Shown here: positions 25,373 through 34,302 of the stretch, piece by piece
Position numbering within the stretch: the first letter of the stretch is position 1
Layout of the letters: each line of letters starts with the position of its first letter
Assembly (NCBI RefSeq): GCF_018130785.1
Contig: NZ_JAFCJT010000009.1
Coordinates: 161,931 to 225,930 of the forward strand
Direction: 5' to 3'
Source: Bradyrhizobium liaoningense
GTDB lineage: Bacteria > Pseudomonadota > Alphaproteobacteria > Rhizobiales > Xanthobacteraceae
DNA length: 64,000 nt
The notes under the pieces: generated by a model
The model's database searches: none
Seen by the model: only the letters and a program-made list of their open reading frames with translations
Told to the model about the DNA's origin: nothing
Made by a program: the position numbers and the translations under genes

Positions 25373-26695
25373 TCACGAAGCTCTGCTGGCTGCAATTTCA
25401 TCGAGGCTTGAGCGAAGCGCTTTTTCCAGGATATCGACCGCCTGATCAATTTCACCGCGAGATACAGTTAGGGGTGGAGCAATCCGCCAGACGGAACCGC
25501 GTTCGGGTCGGCGCCGGATGTTCATGCTGAGGCCATTTTCGAAGCACTTCTGGGAAGTCATTGCCCCGAGGTGATGCGCAGGAGTGCGGCTGGCTCGATC
25601 AGTTACCAACTCCACACCCAGCAAAAGTCCCAGACCCCTTATATCTCCGATAACCTCATAGCGCTGCCCGAGATCGTCGAGCCGGCTTCTCAGGTACCCC
25701 CCCATCTCGATTGCCCGCGCGACCAGATCCTGCTTTCGAATGACATCAAGTACAGCCAGACCGACCTCCGCCATGAGCGGGTCCGACACGTGGCTTGTAT
25801 AGAACGCAAATTTCTTTGCGAAGAGATCGTCTTCGATTTCTGCGGTCGTGGACACGGCCGCGAGCGGCAAGCCGCCGCCGAGGGTCTTCGACATGGTCAT
25901 TATGTCTGGCACAACATCGAAGTACTCAGACCCTGTCCTTGCGCCAATTCGGCCAAATGCCGTCTGGGCTTCATCGAAGATCAGGAGCATGCCGCGGTCA
26001 TTGGCGGCTCTCCGCAGAGCGTGCATGAAGGACTTTGGCGGCACTAGCACGCCCCCTGCGCTGATCACTGGCTCGACGATGATCGCCGCCCCCCGCCCGG
26101 TGCTCTGCATATCGAACATCTTGAGCGCAAGCTCGAGATTGGCGAGAGCCGCCTCTTCTTCACTGGCTCCCGAAATATAAGGCCGGTAGGAATTCGGTTC
26201 AGGGATAATGAAAACGCCTGGGATTGGTACGCCATATCCCTTGCGATCGCTGGCCATCGAGACAGAGCTCGCGCCAGCGGTTATCCCGTGCCAGGACCCG
26301 CCGAGCGCAAGTATCTCGTAGCCCCCCGTGTACATCTTCGCCATTCGAAGAGCCACTTCGGTCGCCTCTGACCCGGTATTGACGAACACGCTTCGCTTGA
26401 TTTCTCCGGGTAACCACTCTCTGGCAAGCGTCTGAGCCAGCTCGACAACCACCTCTGGAATCATGCCACTAAAGAAGTGAAACGCCTTCTTTCCAGCGCG
26501 ATTGACTGCCTGCACGATTGCCGGATGGTTATGTCCGATAGTTGCGCACATCTGGCCGGACGTGAAGTCAAGGTATTCCCGCCCGTCGGAATCCCTGACG
26601 ATTGTTCCGCTCGCCGATGTAAATAGCGCGGGGAAGACGTCGCCACCGTACCGGACGAGATATTCCTTCGAAGCATCCAACAATGACTGGTTCAC
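25373..26695 (-). CDS. dgdA: 2,2-dialkylglycine decarboxylase-like aminotransferase
   Basis: The 440-residue class III aminotransferase matches the dialkylglycine decarboxylase pattern along its length. The diagnostic residues are kept: Gln48 in DFTSGQM (Gln52 of the Burkholderia cepacia enzyme), Trp135 in SWHG, Asp241 in FDEAQT, Lys270 in MSKTLGGGLP as the PLP lysine, and an Arg in VWRIAPPLTVS near the end. The enzyme decarboxylates and transaminates alpha,alpha-disubstituted amino acids such as 2-aminoisobutyrate, giving a ketone and CO2, and passes the amino group to pyruvate. It is the first gene of an operon with two ABC permeases and an ATPase, so its substrate probably enters by that importer. 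Another alpha-methyl amino acid may be the true substrate. Confidence 0.85.
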   Translation of the reverse strand: MNQSLLDASKEYLVRYGGDVFPALFTSASGTIVRDSDGREYLDFTSGQMCATIGHNHPAIVQAVNRAGKKAFHFFSGMIPEVVVELAQTLAREWLPGEIKRSVFVNTGSEATEVALRMAKMYTGGYEILALGGSWHGITAGASSVSMASDRKGYGVPIPGVFIIPEPNSYRPYISGASEEEAALANLELALKMFDMQSTGRGAAIIVEPVISAGGVLVPPKSFMHALRRAANDRGMLLIFDEAQTAFGRIGARTGSEYFDVVPDIMTMSKTLGGGLPLAAVSTTAEIEDDLFAKKFAFYTSHVSDPLMAEVGLAVLDVIRKQDLVARAIEMGGYLRSRLDDLGQRYEVIGDIRGLGLLLGVELVTDRASRTPAHHLGAMTSQKCFENGLSMNIRRRPERGSVWRIAPPLTVSRGEIDQAVDILEKALRSSLDEIAASRAS

Positions 26696-26999
26696 TTGTT
26701 ATCTCTTGATGTTGCCAGGTCTCCCCGCTGGATCTCGGGGGCCTCACCGCTTGGCGGACACAAGAGCTAGCTCGCGTTGACCGGCCACGCCAAATCAAAC
26801 GGCTTGTCACCTGATAAACTCACTTGATGTGGTTCGGCCTTCGAAAACCTCGCTCGGTTGGGAGGCAATCCGTACACTTGCGTCAACAGGACTGTTGCTT
26901 CGCAGTGGCGCGATCGGCACACTCACCTGAACACTCAACCTCTGCGCGATTCATCCGCATACGTGAGCATGGACGCACTGCAACGGCGAGCTTAGGGAA
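26696..26999 (+). promoter_or_regulatory. Divergent intergenic region, dgdA / luxR
   Basis: A 304-base gap between the minus-strand dgdA operon and the plus-strand luxR gene. It must contain both promoters and marks the border between the metabolic island and the transfer-control block. No gene, lux-box-like palindrome or other repeat was recognised. Confidence 0.45.
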
Positions 27000-27776
27000 A
27001 TGCGCACGACCAAGCCTGTCGCGCTCTTTCAAAAGATGCACAACGCGCTGCAGATGTCCCATACATTCCAGCGATACGTCGATGGCCTGATGGAATGCCA
27101 CGAGGAAGGACAGCTTCGACAAAGCATGGCTGATACAGCGGCGGCGCTGGACCTGTTCTGCTTTGCATATCTCGCCTTGCCGCGCCCCCATGCGGCGGCA
27201 CCCGTTCTGATATCCAACTACCCGACCGCCTGGACATCTCACTACATTGCGATGGAGTACCAGCGCTCCGATCCCGTGATCATCCAGGCGCTCAGGGAGC
27301 CCAGTCCTTTCGAATGGGGACTCGGAGTTGGACCAACACAGAAAGCTCCACTTGCTCAACAGCTCTTCGAGGAGGCTGCCGGATTTGGCATCCGCTGCGG
27401 CTTCACGATCCCGGTCCACGATAGCGCAGGCGCAATCGCTGCAGTGACATTTGCGGCTGACACTCCACGACCCTCCTTCAAGCGCGCAATAGACAAACAT
27501 GCTGACGTTTTGCAGTTAATGGCAATGTGCTTCCACGCACACGCCAGCCGACAGCTAACGTCAAAGCGCAATGTTGATGGTGTACTGCTGTCACCGCGGG
27601 AGCTGGAATGCCTTAAGTGGGCGGCCGAGGGCAAATCAGCATGGGAGACTGGCAGGATTATGGAAATATCCCGGCACACGGTGGCCTTCCATCTTGAGAA
27701 TGCGAAAGCAAAGCTTGGGGTGCGATCCACGGTCCAGGCAGTCGTACGCGTTGCCAGGGCCAATCCGCAGGTATAG
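27000..27776 (+). CDS. LuxR-type acyl-homoserine-lactone regulator (TraR-like)
   Basis: The 258-residue protein has an autoinducer-binding domain with the conserved residues in place: W and Y in WTSHYIAMEYQRSDPV, the Asp-Pro pair, FEWG, then GIRCGFTIPVHDSAGAIAAV. A C-terminal LuxR HTH follows (LSPRELECLKWAAEGKSAWE, then ISRHTVAFHLENAKAKLGV). It should bind an AHL made by the neighbouring synthase and control transcription. Being next to a trb cluster, it most likely controls conjugation, as TraR does in rhizobial elements. The ATG start has only a weak GGGA ribosome site. Confidence 0.88.
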   Translation: MRTTKPVALFQKMHNALQMSHTFQRYVDGLMECHEEGQLRQSMADTAAALDLFCFAYLALPRPHAAAPVLISNYPTAWTSHYIAMEYQRSDPVIIQALREPSPFEWGLGVGPTQKAPLAQQLFEEAAGFGIRCGFTIPVHDSAGAIAAVTFAADTPRPSFKRAIDKHADVLQLMAMCFHAHASRQLTSKRNVDGVLLSPRELECLKWAAEGKSAWETGRIMEISRHTVAFHLENAKAKLGVRSTVQAVVRVARANPQV

Positions 27777-27797
27777 CCCCTTTCGGATTTCCGGGCA

Positions 27798-27815
27798 CCT
27801 CCTTGCCTAAGGAGG
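27798..27815 (+). promoter_or_regulatory. 18-bp inverted repeat upstream of luxI (lux/tra-box candidate)
   Basis: CCTCCTT-gcct-AAGGAGG is a perfect palindrome with a four-base centre, 22 bases after the luxR stop and 59 before the luxI start. Its 18-base length and position match the boxes through which LuxR-type regulators activate synthase genes. It could also fold as a weak attenuator hairpin, but no T-run follows. Confidence 0.5.
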
Positions 27816-27873
27816 CTGCAGACTCACAATTCCTTGCTTGAATGCTCCAGCGCTCATTGCGGTGGAGATTTTG

Positions 27874-28503
27874 ATGATGCAGCTAATAACGCCAGACTTT
27901 TACGAAGCGTTTGCAGAAGAACTCTCCGAAATGTATCGCCTTCGATATCGGGTATTCGGGCAGCGATTGCAGTGGGACGTCCAGGTGCACGACGAAAAGG
28001 AAATCGATCAGTATGACGCCCTCCAACCCGTTTATCTCATTCAACGCGCGAATGATCATCGCATTCAGGGTTGTGTGAGGTTACTTCCTTCGACCGGACC
28101 GACAATGTTGCGCGACACATTTTCTATTTTGCTGGACGGACATTCCGTCAAGACGAGTTCCTCTGTCTGGGAAAGCAGCCGATTCGCGCTGGAGCTGGAA
28201 GCGGTTGCCCGAAGTACGGTTCACGGCCTGACGAACGCAACTTATGAGCTCTTTGCCGGAATGATCGAATTCGGGCTATCGCGACAGCTTACTGAGATTG
28301 TTACTGTTACGGATACCCGGGTCGAGCGCATTCTGCGCCGCGCCGGGTGGGCGCTTCGTCGGGTAGGTCATCCAAGGAAGCTTGGAAGTACGGAAGCGCT
28401 CGCCGGCTATCTTGAAGTCTCCACAGACTGTCTGAAGCGTGTGCGGGATGTTGGAAAGATCCGGTCGCCTGTACTTTGGGAGCCGGCGCTGAAAGCCGCG
28501 TAG
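27874..28503 (+). CDS. Acyl-homoserine-lactone synthase (LuxI/TraI family)
   Basis: The 209-residue protein has the invariant LuxI residues: MYRLRYRVFGQRLQWDV (Arg, Phe, Trp), DEKEIDQYDALQPVYLI (Glu, Asp, Asp), GCVRLLPSTGPTMLRD (Arg) and VWESSRFALE (Glu, Arg). It makes an AHL from S-adenosylmethionine and an acyl-ACP. The ATG at 27874 was preferred to an upstream TTG because GGAG lies seven bases before it and family members start near here. The regulator gene is directly upstream and a LysR gene follows 27 bases downstream. The acyl chain cannot be predicted from sequence. Confidence 0.9.
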   Translation: MMQLITPDFYEAFAEELSEMYRLRYRVFGQRLQWDVQVHDEKEIDQYDALQPVYLIQRANDHRIQGCVRLLPSTGPTMLRDTFSILLDGHSVKTSSSVWESSRFALELEAVARSTVHGLTNATYELFAGMIEFGLSRQLTEIVTVTDTRVERILRRAGWALRRVGHPRKLGSTEALAGYLEVSTDCLKRVRDVGKIRSPVLWEPALKAA

Positions 28504-28530
28504 ACTGCTCGTTGCGCCAGATCCTTAACC

Positions 28531-29466
28531 ATGGCCAGCACTGTTCGATCGAACAATGTCAGTTTGCACCATCTGCGCTCCGCCGTTGCCGCATCAGATT
28601 GCGGAAGCTTTCGTCGAGCGGCCGAACTCCTTGGAGTTCGGCATTCGGCCCTGAGCCGCTCTGTCAGCCAGTTTGAGTATCTGCTCGGAGTAACTCTCTT
28701 TGAACGCTCCACAAGTGGCGTCACGGCGACGCCTGCGGGGCGTGCTATCCTGCGTATGTCGCAGATGATCCTCGAGCAGGTGGACACCCTCGTCATCACC
28801 GGAAGGTCCAGCGGGCACGGTGAAGCCGGCCGCCTGTCGGTTGGTTTCTGTACCTCGGTTTCGGCCGGCAACCTGCGGGCAAGCCTGATCGAATTCAGAC
28901 GACGGGCTCCGCTGGTCGAACTTGCTACCGTTGAGCGATCATGCGTTCGTTTGATGAACGCCCTGCGTAGCGGCACGATCGACATAGCCATTTTGCCTGG
29001 AGGCATTACGCCACCGGATCAGGAGAGTCTGCCAGTCTGGAGCGAGCGTATACTGATCCTGCTACCTGAGGATCATCCTCTGGCCACGCTGAACGTTGTC
29101 CACTGGACCGATCTTCGCAACGAAACGGTCCTGCTGAGTCAACATGATCCGGAAGATGACCTTGAAGACCTTTTGAATTCAAAGATCATGACACCTGAGG
29201 ATCGACCCAAGGTCGAGCGGCACGACGTCAGCCGGGGTATCGTAAAAAGCCTTATCGGCATGGGCCTTGGAATAAGCCTTGTCATGGAATCCGACGTCGG
29301 GGCAACATTCGCTGGAATTGTTTATCGCGAGCTGTTGGACGGAACGGGCCCGAGCCGTCTCAGATTTCGTGTACATTGGCTGCCGGATAATGAAAATCCG
29401 GTTCTGAGGCGCTTTCTCGATCTGATCGCAGAATGTTACCCCTCTCCTTCCCGGGACAAAGATTGA
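28531..29466 (+). CDS. LysR-family regulator next to the trb cluster
   Basis: The 311-residue protein has a LysR HTH (SLHHLRSAVAASDCGSFRRA, then VRHSALSRSVSQFEYLLGVT) and an effector domain (RLSVGFCTSVSAGNLRASLI; LPEDHPLA; VLLSQHDPEDDLEDLL). Regulators of this type are regularly found at the DUF2274 end of trb clusters in mobile elements of Alpha- and Gammaproteobacteria. It follows luxI by 27 bases, so both may be co-transcribed. Its 3' end overlaps the convergent DUF2274 gene by 31 bases. The inducer is unknown. Confidence 0.87.
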   Translation: MASTVRSNNVSLHHLRSAVAASDCGSFRRAAELLGVRHSALSRSVSQFEYLLGVTLFERSTSGVTATPAGRAILRMSQMILEQVDTLVITGRSSGHGEAGRLSVGFCTSVSAGNLRASLIEFRRRAPLVELATVERSCVRLMNALRSGTIDIAILPGGITPPDQESLPVWSERILILLPEDHPLATLNVVHWTDLRNETVLLSQHDPEDDLEDLLNSKIMTPEDRPKVERHDVSRGIVKSLIGMGLGISLVMESDVGATFAGIVYRELLDGTGPSRLRFRVHWLPDNENPVLRRFLDLIAECYPSPSRDKD

Positions 29467-29678
29467 CGGGCACGCCGCAACTTCGCAAATGCTCGATCGG
29501 TTGCCATAAACCGCGCCAGCATCGGCGCAACGAGCTTTAAGGGATCTACTGATTGTCCGCTCTGGCGGGCCAGCACTTCTGCATATGCCAGAAGGTCACG
29601 ATGCAGCGCCGCGGGAAGTTCGGCCATGACCTTGACCGGCTTGTCGTCTGGAACTGCCGCGATCCTGAGCTTGGGCAT
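29436..29678 (-). CDS. DUF2274 protein, end of trb operon
   Basis: This 80-residue soluble protein begins PKLRIAAVPDDKPVKVMAEL and resembles the DUF2274 family, which almost always follows trbI in this kind of transfer cluster. Its first half is reminiscent of a ribbon-helix-helix element (KVMAELPAALHRDLLAYAEV), so a regulatory role is possible but unproved. It starts seven bases after trbI and ends inside the 3' end of the convergent lysR gene. Confidence 0.8.
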   Translation of the reverse strand: MPKLRIAAVPDDKPVKVMAELPAALHRDLLAYAEVLARQSGQSVDPLKLVAPMLARFMATDRAFAKLRRARQSLSREGEG

Positions 29679-29685
29679 CCGGTTT

Positions 29686-30897
29686 CTATCCCCGATAGGG
29701 TTGGAGTACGAGATCGCGATTGACGATGACGCGGACTGGAAATCCAGGTCGAACCGTCAGCGTCGGTTGCATATTGAGGCTCCGTCGAACCACCTGCTGT
29801 CCGGTTTGGTTCAGTGAATCCGAAGCGCCATGTCGTAGTGCCTGAATGATTGAGCTTTCGTTGCTGTTCGTATCCGAACCAGCTCCCAGTTCCGTCCCGA
29901 CGGCCAAAAACGTCGATAACGCGGCGGCCTTTAATAGTTCACCCCAGTGATTGTCGACCTGGTCCTCGAGACCTGCATACCCTGCGGTGTCGGCGCCAGG
30001 TTGCCGCTCGAGAACGATTGAACGTCCATTCGGCATGATCAACCGTGTCCAGACGAGCAACACACGGGACTGGCCAAATGTGACCTGGCTATCGTAGATC
30101 CCGATGAGACGCGCTCCCTGAGGCACAAGCAGAAAGCGGCCGGTCGGCGTATCAAAGACGTTCCCGGTGACCTGCGCAGTAATCTGGCCTGGCAGGTCCG
30201 ATCGGATCCCTGTGATCAGGGCTCCCGGAATGACCGTCCCGGCCTGCACGACATACGGTGAAGCCGGTCTCGCGATGCGGTCGGGGCTGACCGTGCGACG
30301 GTCCACGGAGGCGTTGACGAAGGCAAGCTTGTGGTCCTGACCATTTTGCGCAGATCCATCGTCGCCAGTGCTCGCAGCATTCGCTGGCACGTCGCGGCCG
30401 CTGCCTGCGCCTACAGCCGCGGGCTGGCGCAATTCGCCTCCACTTGTCGAAGCGAACAGACGGCTGATGCGAGCCGCCTCGGTCTCCTGATCCCGGCGTT
30501 GCTGCTCCTGATCCACAGCCATCGTTGGCGACTGGCTCTGAGCGGCAAGGATTGGTCGGCCGAGGTCTCCGGGCAGCGGCGGGCCAAGCTGCGGGACTGG
30601 CTGGCGAGGAACGCCAGTATAGTCCTTTGGCAGAACTGCGATGCCGTCGGCGACATTGTGATGATCCGTACCGTAAAGCTCATCAGCCACCTGGTTTCGG
30701 GGCCAGTTGTTTTGCAGCGACCACAGCACCGCTCCGCAGACGACAAGCAGGGCAACCGCGCTCGCTCCGGTCAGGACCTTTCGCGACAACCGTGTCACGC
30801 GCGGATGCTCCGCTCTCAGGCGGAAGCTCCCGGCCTTGTCCTCTTGTGCAGCCGACGGGACGGACTGTTCGTGATCGGCACCATTCCCGCTGTTCAT
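29686..30897 (-). CDS. trbI: Conjugal transfer protein TrbI (VirB10-like)
   Basis: The 403-residue protein has a cytoplasmic N-terminus, one membrane anchor (LTGASAVALLVVCGAVLWSL), a Pro-rich linker and the TrbI/VirB10 beta domain (VVQAGTVIPGALITGIRSDL, GRFLLVPQGARLIGIYDS, DNHWGELLKAAALSTFLAVG). It spans the envelope and links the inner-membrane energy centre to the outer-membrane pore of the mating channel. Its ATG at 30897 overlaps the trbG stop (ATGA); the 37-codon upstream extension was rejected. Confidence 0.92.
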   Translation of the reverse strand: MNSGNGADHEQSVPSAAQEDKAGSFRLRAEHPRVTRLSRKVLTGASAVALLVVCGAVLWSLQNNWPRNQVADELYGTDHHNVADGIAVLPKDYTGVPRQPVPQLGPPLPGDLGRPILAAQSQSPTMAVDQEQQRRDQETEAARISRLFASTSGGELRQPAAVGAGSGRDVPANAASTGDDGSAQNGQDHKLAFVNASVDRRTVSPDRIARPASPYVVQAGTVIPGALITGIRSDLPGQITAQVTGNVFDTPTGRFLLVPQGARLIGIYDSQVTFGQSRVLLVWTRLIMPNGRSIVLERQPGADTAGYAGLEDQVDNHWGELLKAAALSTFLAVGTELGAGSDTNSNESSIIQALRHGASDSLNQTGQQVVRRSLNMQPTLTVRPGFPVRVIVNRDLVLQPYRG

Positions 30898-31928
30898 GAC
30901 GACGGCCTCCCGTCGGTCCTGACGATCCTGACCTTCTGCTGGTGTTCGCCGCCGAGCCGGAGTTCGGCGGCTGCAAACAGCCGGTCGACGATCAATACGT
31001 TGCCCCAAGTGCGATAGTTGACGAGCTCGGTCTTGCCATCAGGACCGACCACAAAGATCGGCGGCATCTCGCCTTGCACGATGCCTTGCGGGAACTCGAC
31101 ATAGACCTTGCGCCCGTCATCGTATGCGGCGAGCGGCCGCCATGGAGGATTGTCCCCTTCGATGTTGTAGCGGGAGATGCGTTGCGCCGGATCCGGAAGA
31201 ACAGGCTTCAGAGCGACTGAACGGGATCGGTCACGTACCGTTTCCGGATAGTACCAGGCAACAGACGGCATGTATGGCCGCTCGCGGGAGCGGAGCTCGA
31301 TCAGATAGGTACGCCGGTCGGTATTAACGACGAGGTTGGTCTCGATTGATGCACGGGTCGGCTTGACCAGGATATGGACCCGTCGCGTATCGCCGCTTCC
31401 GCTCTCGGTATCCCCAACGACCCAACGTACGGTATCTCCGGCCGCGATAGGCCCCGATCCCGTCAGCTGCTCTCCTTCCTCGAGCGCGATATCGGTAATC
31501 TGTCCAGGTGCGGCGTAAATCTGATAGAGCGCTCCGGGGCTGTAGGCGTAGATTTGCGCTGCATTGAAATACCCTCTCCTGCGCGGCTCGACCCGGGCCG
31601 CGCTGTTTGCCGTCTCAACCCGGCTCACGGGTTCGGGTTCTTCCTTCCCGGCCAGCTTGCCGCCGAGAGTTGGTCTCCAGACCGGCGGGACGTGAAGCGG
31701 CCGCGACGTGTCGTCCAGAGCCGCTGGAGCCGCCGGCATCGGCGGGACCTCGGCGTCATAGCTGATCTCGGGCGGAATGTAGCTCGCACACCCACCGAGC
31801 GCCGAGGAACCGACCAGGAGCGCAAACAGAACTGCTCGCTTCGCGGCCACTAATTCAGGACAAGCCGGGCTGATTGCGTTGCGCGGAACGGGATGCTTCG
31901 AATGAACGGCGGACGGCGTCTTGGTCAC
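30894..31928 (-). CDS. trbG: Conjugal transfer protein TrbG (VirB9-like)
   Basis: The 344-residue protein is the VirB9-like outer-membrane channel component. The N-terminus holds a hydrophobic segment ending in a lipobox-like LGGC. Family blocks include YAPGQITDIALEEGEQLTGS-like phrasing with GDTVRWVVGDTESG, and a C-terminal PPIFVVGPDGKTELVNYRTW with VDRLFAAAELRLG. It begins with GTG overlapping the trbF stop (GTGA). The lipobox cysteine means that it may carry its own lipid anchor, a role often played by a separate VirB7-like protein. Confidence 0.9.
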   Translation of the reverse strand: MTKTPSAVHSKHPVPRNAISPACPELVAAKRAVLFALLVGSSALGGCASYIPPEISYDAEVPPMPAAPAALDDTSRPLHVPPVWRPTLGGKLAGKEEPEPVSRVETANSAARVEPRRRGYFNAAQIYAYSPGALYQIYAAPGQITDIALEEGEQLTGSGPIAAGDTVRWVVGDTESGSGDTRRVHILVKPTRASIETNLVVNTDRRTYLIELRSRERPYMPSVAWYYPETVRDRSRSVALKPVLPDPAQRISRYNIEGDNPPWRPLAAYDDGRKVYVEFPQGIVQGEMPPIFVVGPDGKTELVNYRTWGNVLIVDRLFAAAELRLGGEHQQKVRIVRTDGRPSS

Positions 31929-32608
31929 TGACTCAACTCCTTTGACCAGTTGATGGCGCGGACATAGACGCCAAGGGGGTTCTTGCGCAGCCGTTCAGCA
32001 TCGCGCGGCGTCTCGATCACGATCGTCAGGATCGCAGTCCAGCGTTCGGTGGAATTCAGCGAGCCGTTGTCGTAACTGCGTTGGGTCCACGCGACCCGAA
32101 AGCTTTCAGACGACGCACGAATGACGCTCGAGACGTCGACGGAGATTTGCGCCTTGCCCAGCCTGGCAAAGGGGTCATTGTTGCGCGCATAGTCGTTGAG
32201 CGCAGCAGCACCACGATCCGTCGTAAAATCATAGGCCCGGAGCCAGTTTTGGCGCAGAACGATGCCATCAGCCGGTAAGCCTCTGACATCCTCGATAAAG
32301 CGCGCCAGATGGTAGGCGATCTGCGCATCAGTGGGTTGATAGTCGATGTTGGCCGGCGCAACCCTTTGGGCCTGACCGAGATGGTCCACTTCAACCACCC
32401 ACGGCGTGATCGAGCCTTGGCTCGATTGCCAAACGAGGCCACCCGCGAGACCGGCTGATAACATCAAGCAGCCGAACGCCATCAAGCGCCAGTTCCTGGC
32501 CTGCACGCGGGCAGATCCAATGCGTTCGTCCCAAACCTGCGCCGCCTTCTGGTAAGGCGTGATCGGCACGGGCATGCGCCCGTAATGTACGGAAGGTCGT
32601 TTGAACAT
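31925..32608 (-). CDS. trbF: Conjugal transfer protein TrbF (VirB8-like)
   Basis: The 227-residue protein has the VirB8-like plan: short cytoplasmic part (YQKAAQVWDERIGSARVQAR), one membrane helix (LMAFGCLMLSAGLAGGLVWQ) and a periplasmic domain ending NPLGVYVRAINWSKEL, a close family match. It is an inner-membrane assembly factor of the mating channel. It is separated from trbL by 99 bases without a gene. Confidence 0.92.
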   Translation of the reverse strand: MFKRPSVHYGRMPVPITPYQKAAQVWDERIGSARVQARNWRLMAFGCLMLSAGLAGGLVWQSSQGSITPWVVEVDHLGQAQRVAPANIDYQPTDAQIAYHLARFIEDVRGLPADGIVLRQNWLRAYDFTTDRGAAALNDYARNNDPFARLGKAQISVDVSSVIRASSESFRVAWTQRSYDNGSLNSTERWTAILTIVIETPRDAERLRKNPLGVYVRAINWSKELSQ

Positions 32609-32707
32609 CGATGGTTGCCCCTGAGATCAAGTGATCGTTTTCGAGTTGTTCGGAGTCCGCGTTTCCGTCGCCCACGCAGCGGCTGGCGAAGGCGCTGTGG
32701 CTAAGTG

Positions 32708-33937
32708 TCAGCGCTCTCCTTCGGACAAATCGACGGAAGAGCCGCTGCCACCGCGATCACCTGAGCGGACCGCGTGGCTGACTGCCGACGCACCATGGCG
32801 AACAGTCTCCGCACGCTTCATGCGCCGCGCCCAATCGGGCTGCCCTTCGGCCGAAGTGCTCGCGCCCCGCGTGCCGGCTTCCCCTCCTCCGCCGAGCGCA
32901 GCCGCTGCACGACGCAACGGGCTCATCGCAGCGGAAGCGCCGGCCTCCGCGACACCGACAAGGCCGCCGCTCCGATAGGCCGCTGATGCTCCGCTCAAGG
33001 CAGCGCCGCCACTACGCGCGGCGCCCGCGATCGCGCCCCCAGCGAGACCAGCACCGCCGGCGGCAAGACCCGCGCCCGCCGCAACAATACCGCCAGCAGC
33101 AAGGCCCGTTCCAATTACGGCGCCGCCGCCGAGTTGCGGTCCGCCTGACACAAGGCCGTTTGCGATACCCGGACCAAAGATGCCGAGCCCCAGCAAGGAG
33201 AGCGCCGCCAGCATCAGCGTCATCGCGTCTTCAATGGTCGGCTGATTGCCACCAAAGCCAGCGGTAAACTGCGAGAACAGGGTCGAACCAATGCCAACGA
33301 TGACGGCCAGGACCAGGACCTTGATGCCGGATGATATGACGTTGCCCAGGACCCGCTCGGCCGCGAAAGCAGTCTTGCCGAACAGGCCGAAGGGAATGAG
33401 CACGAATCCGGCAAGCGTCGTGAGCTTGAATTCGATCAGGGTGACAAAGAGCTGGATCGCCAGAATGAAGAAGGCGAGCAACACCACGACCCAGGCGAAC
33501 AGGAGAACGACGATCTGGACGAAATTCTCGAAGAAGCTGATGTAGCCCATCAGGTTGGAGATCGACTCGAGCAACGGTCGACCCGCGTCGAGACCAACTT
33601 GAGCGATCTTTCCAGGCCGCAGGAAATCGGCTGCGGAGAGGCCTGCCCCCGACGCTTTCAGTCCAAGGCCGGCGAAGCTTTCGAAGACGATGCGCGCCAG
33701 GCTATTCCAGTTACCGATGAGCCAGGCAAAAACGCCCACAAAAAGCGTCTTCTTGACGAGACGCGCGATGATGTCCTCGTCCGGCCCCCAGCTCCAGAAC
33801 AACGCCGCCAGCGTGATGTCGATCGCCGCAAGGGTCGCCGCAAGATAGCCGACATCGCTACCGAGCAACCCGAAACCGTTGTCGATATAGCGCGTGAACG
33901 TTTCCAGGAACTGGTCGATGATCCCCGTACCCGTCAT
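32708..33937 (-). CDS. trbL: Conjugal transfer protein TrbL (VirB6-like)
   Basis: The 409-residue polytopic protein begins GIIDQFLETFTRYIDNGFGL and contains about six membrane helices and the well-conserved ITLAALFWSWG and FKLTTLAGFVLIPFGLFGKT segments. A Gly/Ala-rich region (GGAGLAGGAIAGAARSGGAA) and a charged cytoplasmic tail follow. It builds part of the inner-membrane channel. Its ATG overlaps the trbK-alt stop by four bases. Confidence 0.92.
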   Translation of the reverse strand: MTGTGIIDQFLETFTRYIDNGFGLLGSDVGYLAATLAAIDITLAALFWSWGPDEDIIARLVKKTLFVGVFAWLIGNWNSLARIVFESFAGLGLKASGAGLSAADFLRPGKIAQVGLDAGRPLLESISNLMGYISFFENFVQIVVLLFAWVVVLLAFFILAIQLFVTLIEFKLTTLAGFVLIPFGLFGKTAFAAERVLGNVISSGIKVLVLAVIVGIGSTLFSQFTAGFGGNQPTIEDAMTLMLAALSLLGLGIFGPGIANGLVSGGPQLGGGAVIGTGLAAGGIVAAGAGLAAGGAGLAGGAIAGAARSGGAALSGASAAYRSGGLVGVAEAGASAAMSPLRRAAAALGGGGEAGTRGASTSAEGQPDWARRMKRAETVRHGASAVSHAVRSGDRGGSGSSVDLSEGER

Positions 33938-34302
33938 GGCTTGTTCGCTTCTGGTGTCACCGAATTCGGATATCCCTGCGGGATCCGGGATTGATCCTTT
34001 TGGACAGGTATCGAGCTGGTCGGGTCATTGCGGCCAAGAGTTACGACGCCGTCTTTCCTGCCAAGGAAGCGGCGCCGGTTTTCCGCCCAGATCTGCTGAC
34101 AGTGGCGATAGCCCGCCGTCTCCTCGGGAGTGACGCCGCGGCAGTTTACGCGGTCGGCGTTGGCTGCATCGGTCTTCTGCTCGACCTTCGGCGTCGACCC
34201 GGACTCGTCTCGGCCACGCAGCTGAATCGTGCAGGCGGCGACGGCCACCAGGCCGATTGTCGCAAGCAGCGAGAGCGCCTTGAATGCCTTCAGGTCGCTC
34301 AT
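33934..34302 (-). CDS. trbK-alt: Putative entry exclusion protein TrbK-alt
   Basis: This 122-residue protein has one N-terminal hydrophobic segment (LSLLATIGLVAVAAC), whose cysteine suggests a lipoprotein, and a conserved CRGVTPEETAGYRHCQQIWAE motif in a mostly disordered, charged rest. Proteins of this type between trbJ and trbL are annotated as TrbK-alt and are thought to block uptake of a second copy of the element. It overlaps both neighbours by one to four bases. Confidence 0.85.
   Translation of the reverse strand: MSDLKAFKALSLLATIGLVAVAACTIQLRGRDESGSTPKVEQKTDAANADRVNCRGVTPEETAGYRHCQQIWAENRRRFLGRKDGVVTLGRNDPTSSIPVQKDQSRIPQGYPNSVTPEANKP

Noticed and set aside
27798..27815. Intrinsic terminator after luxR
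   Set aside because: The palindrome has short arms and no T-run after it, so a regulatory site is more likely.
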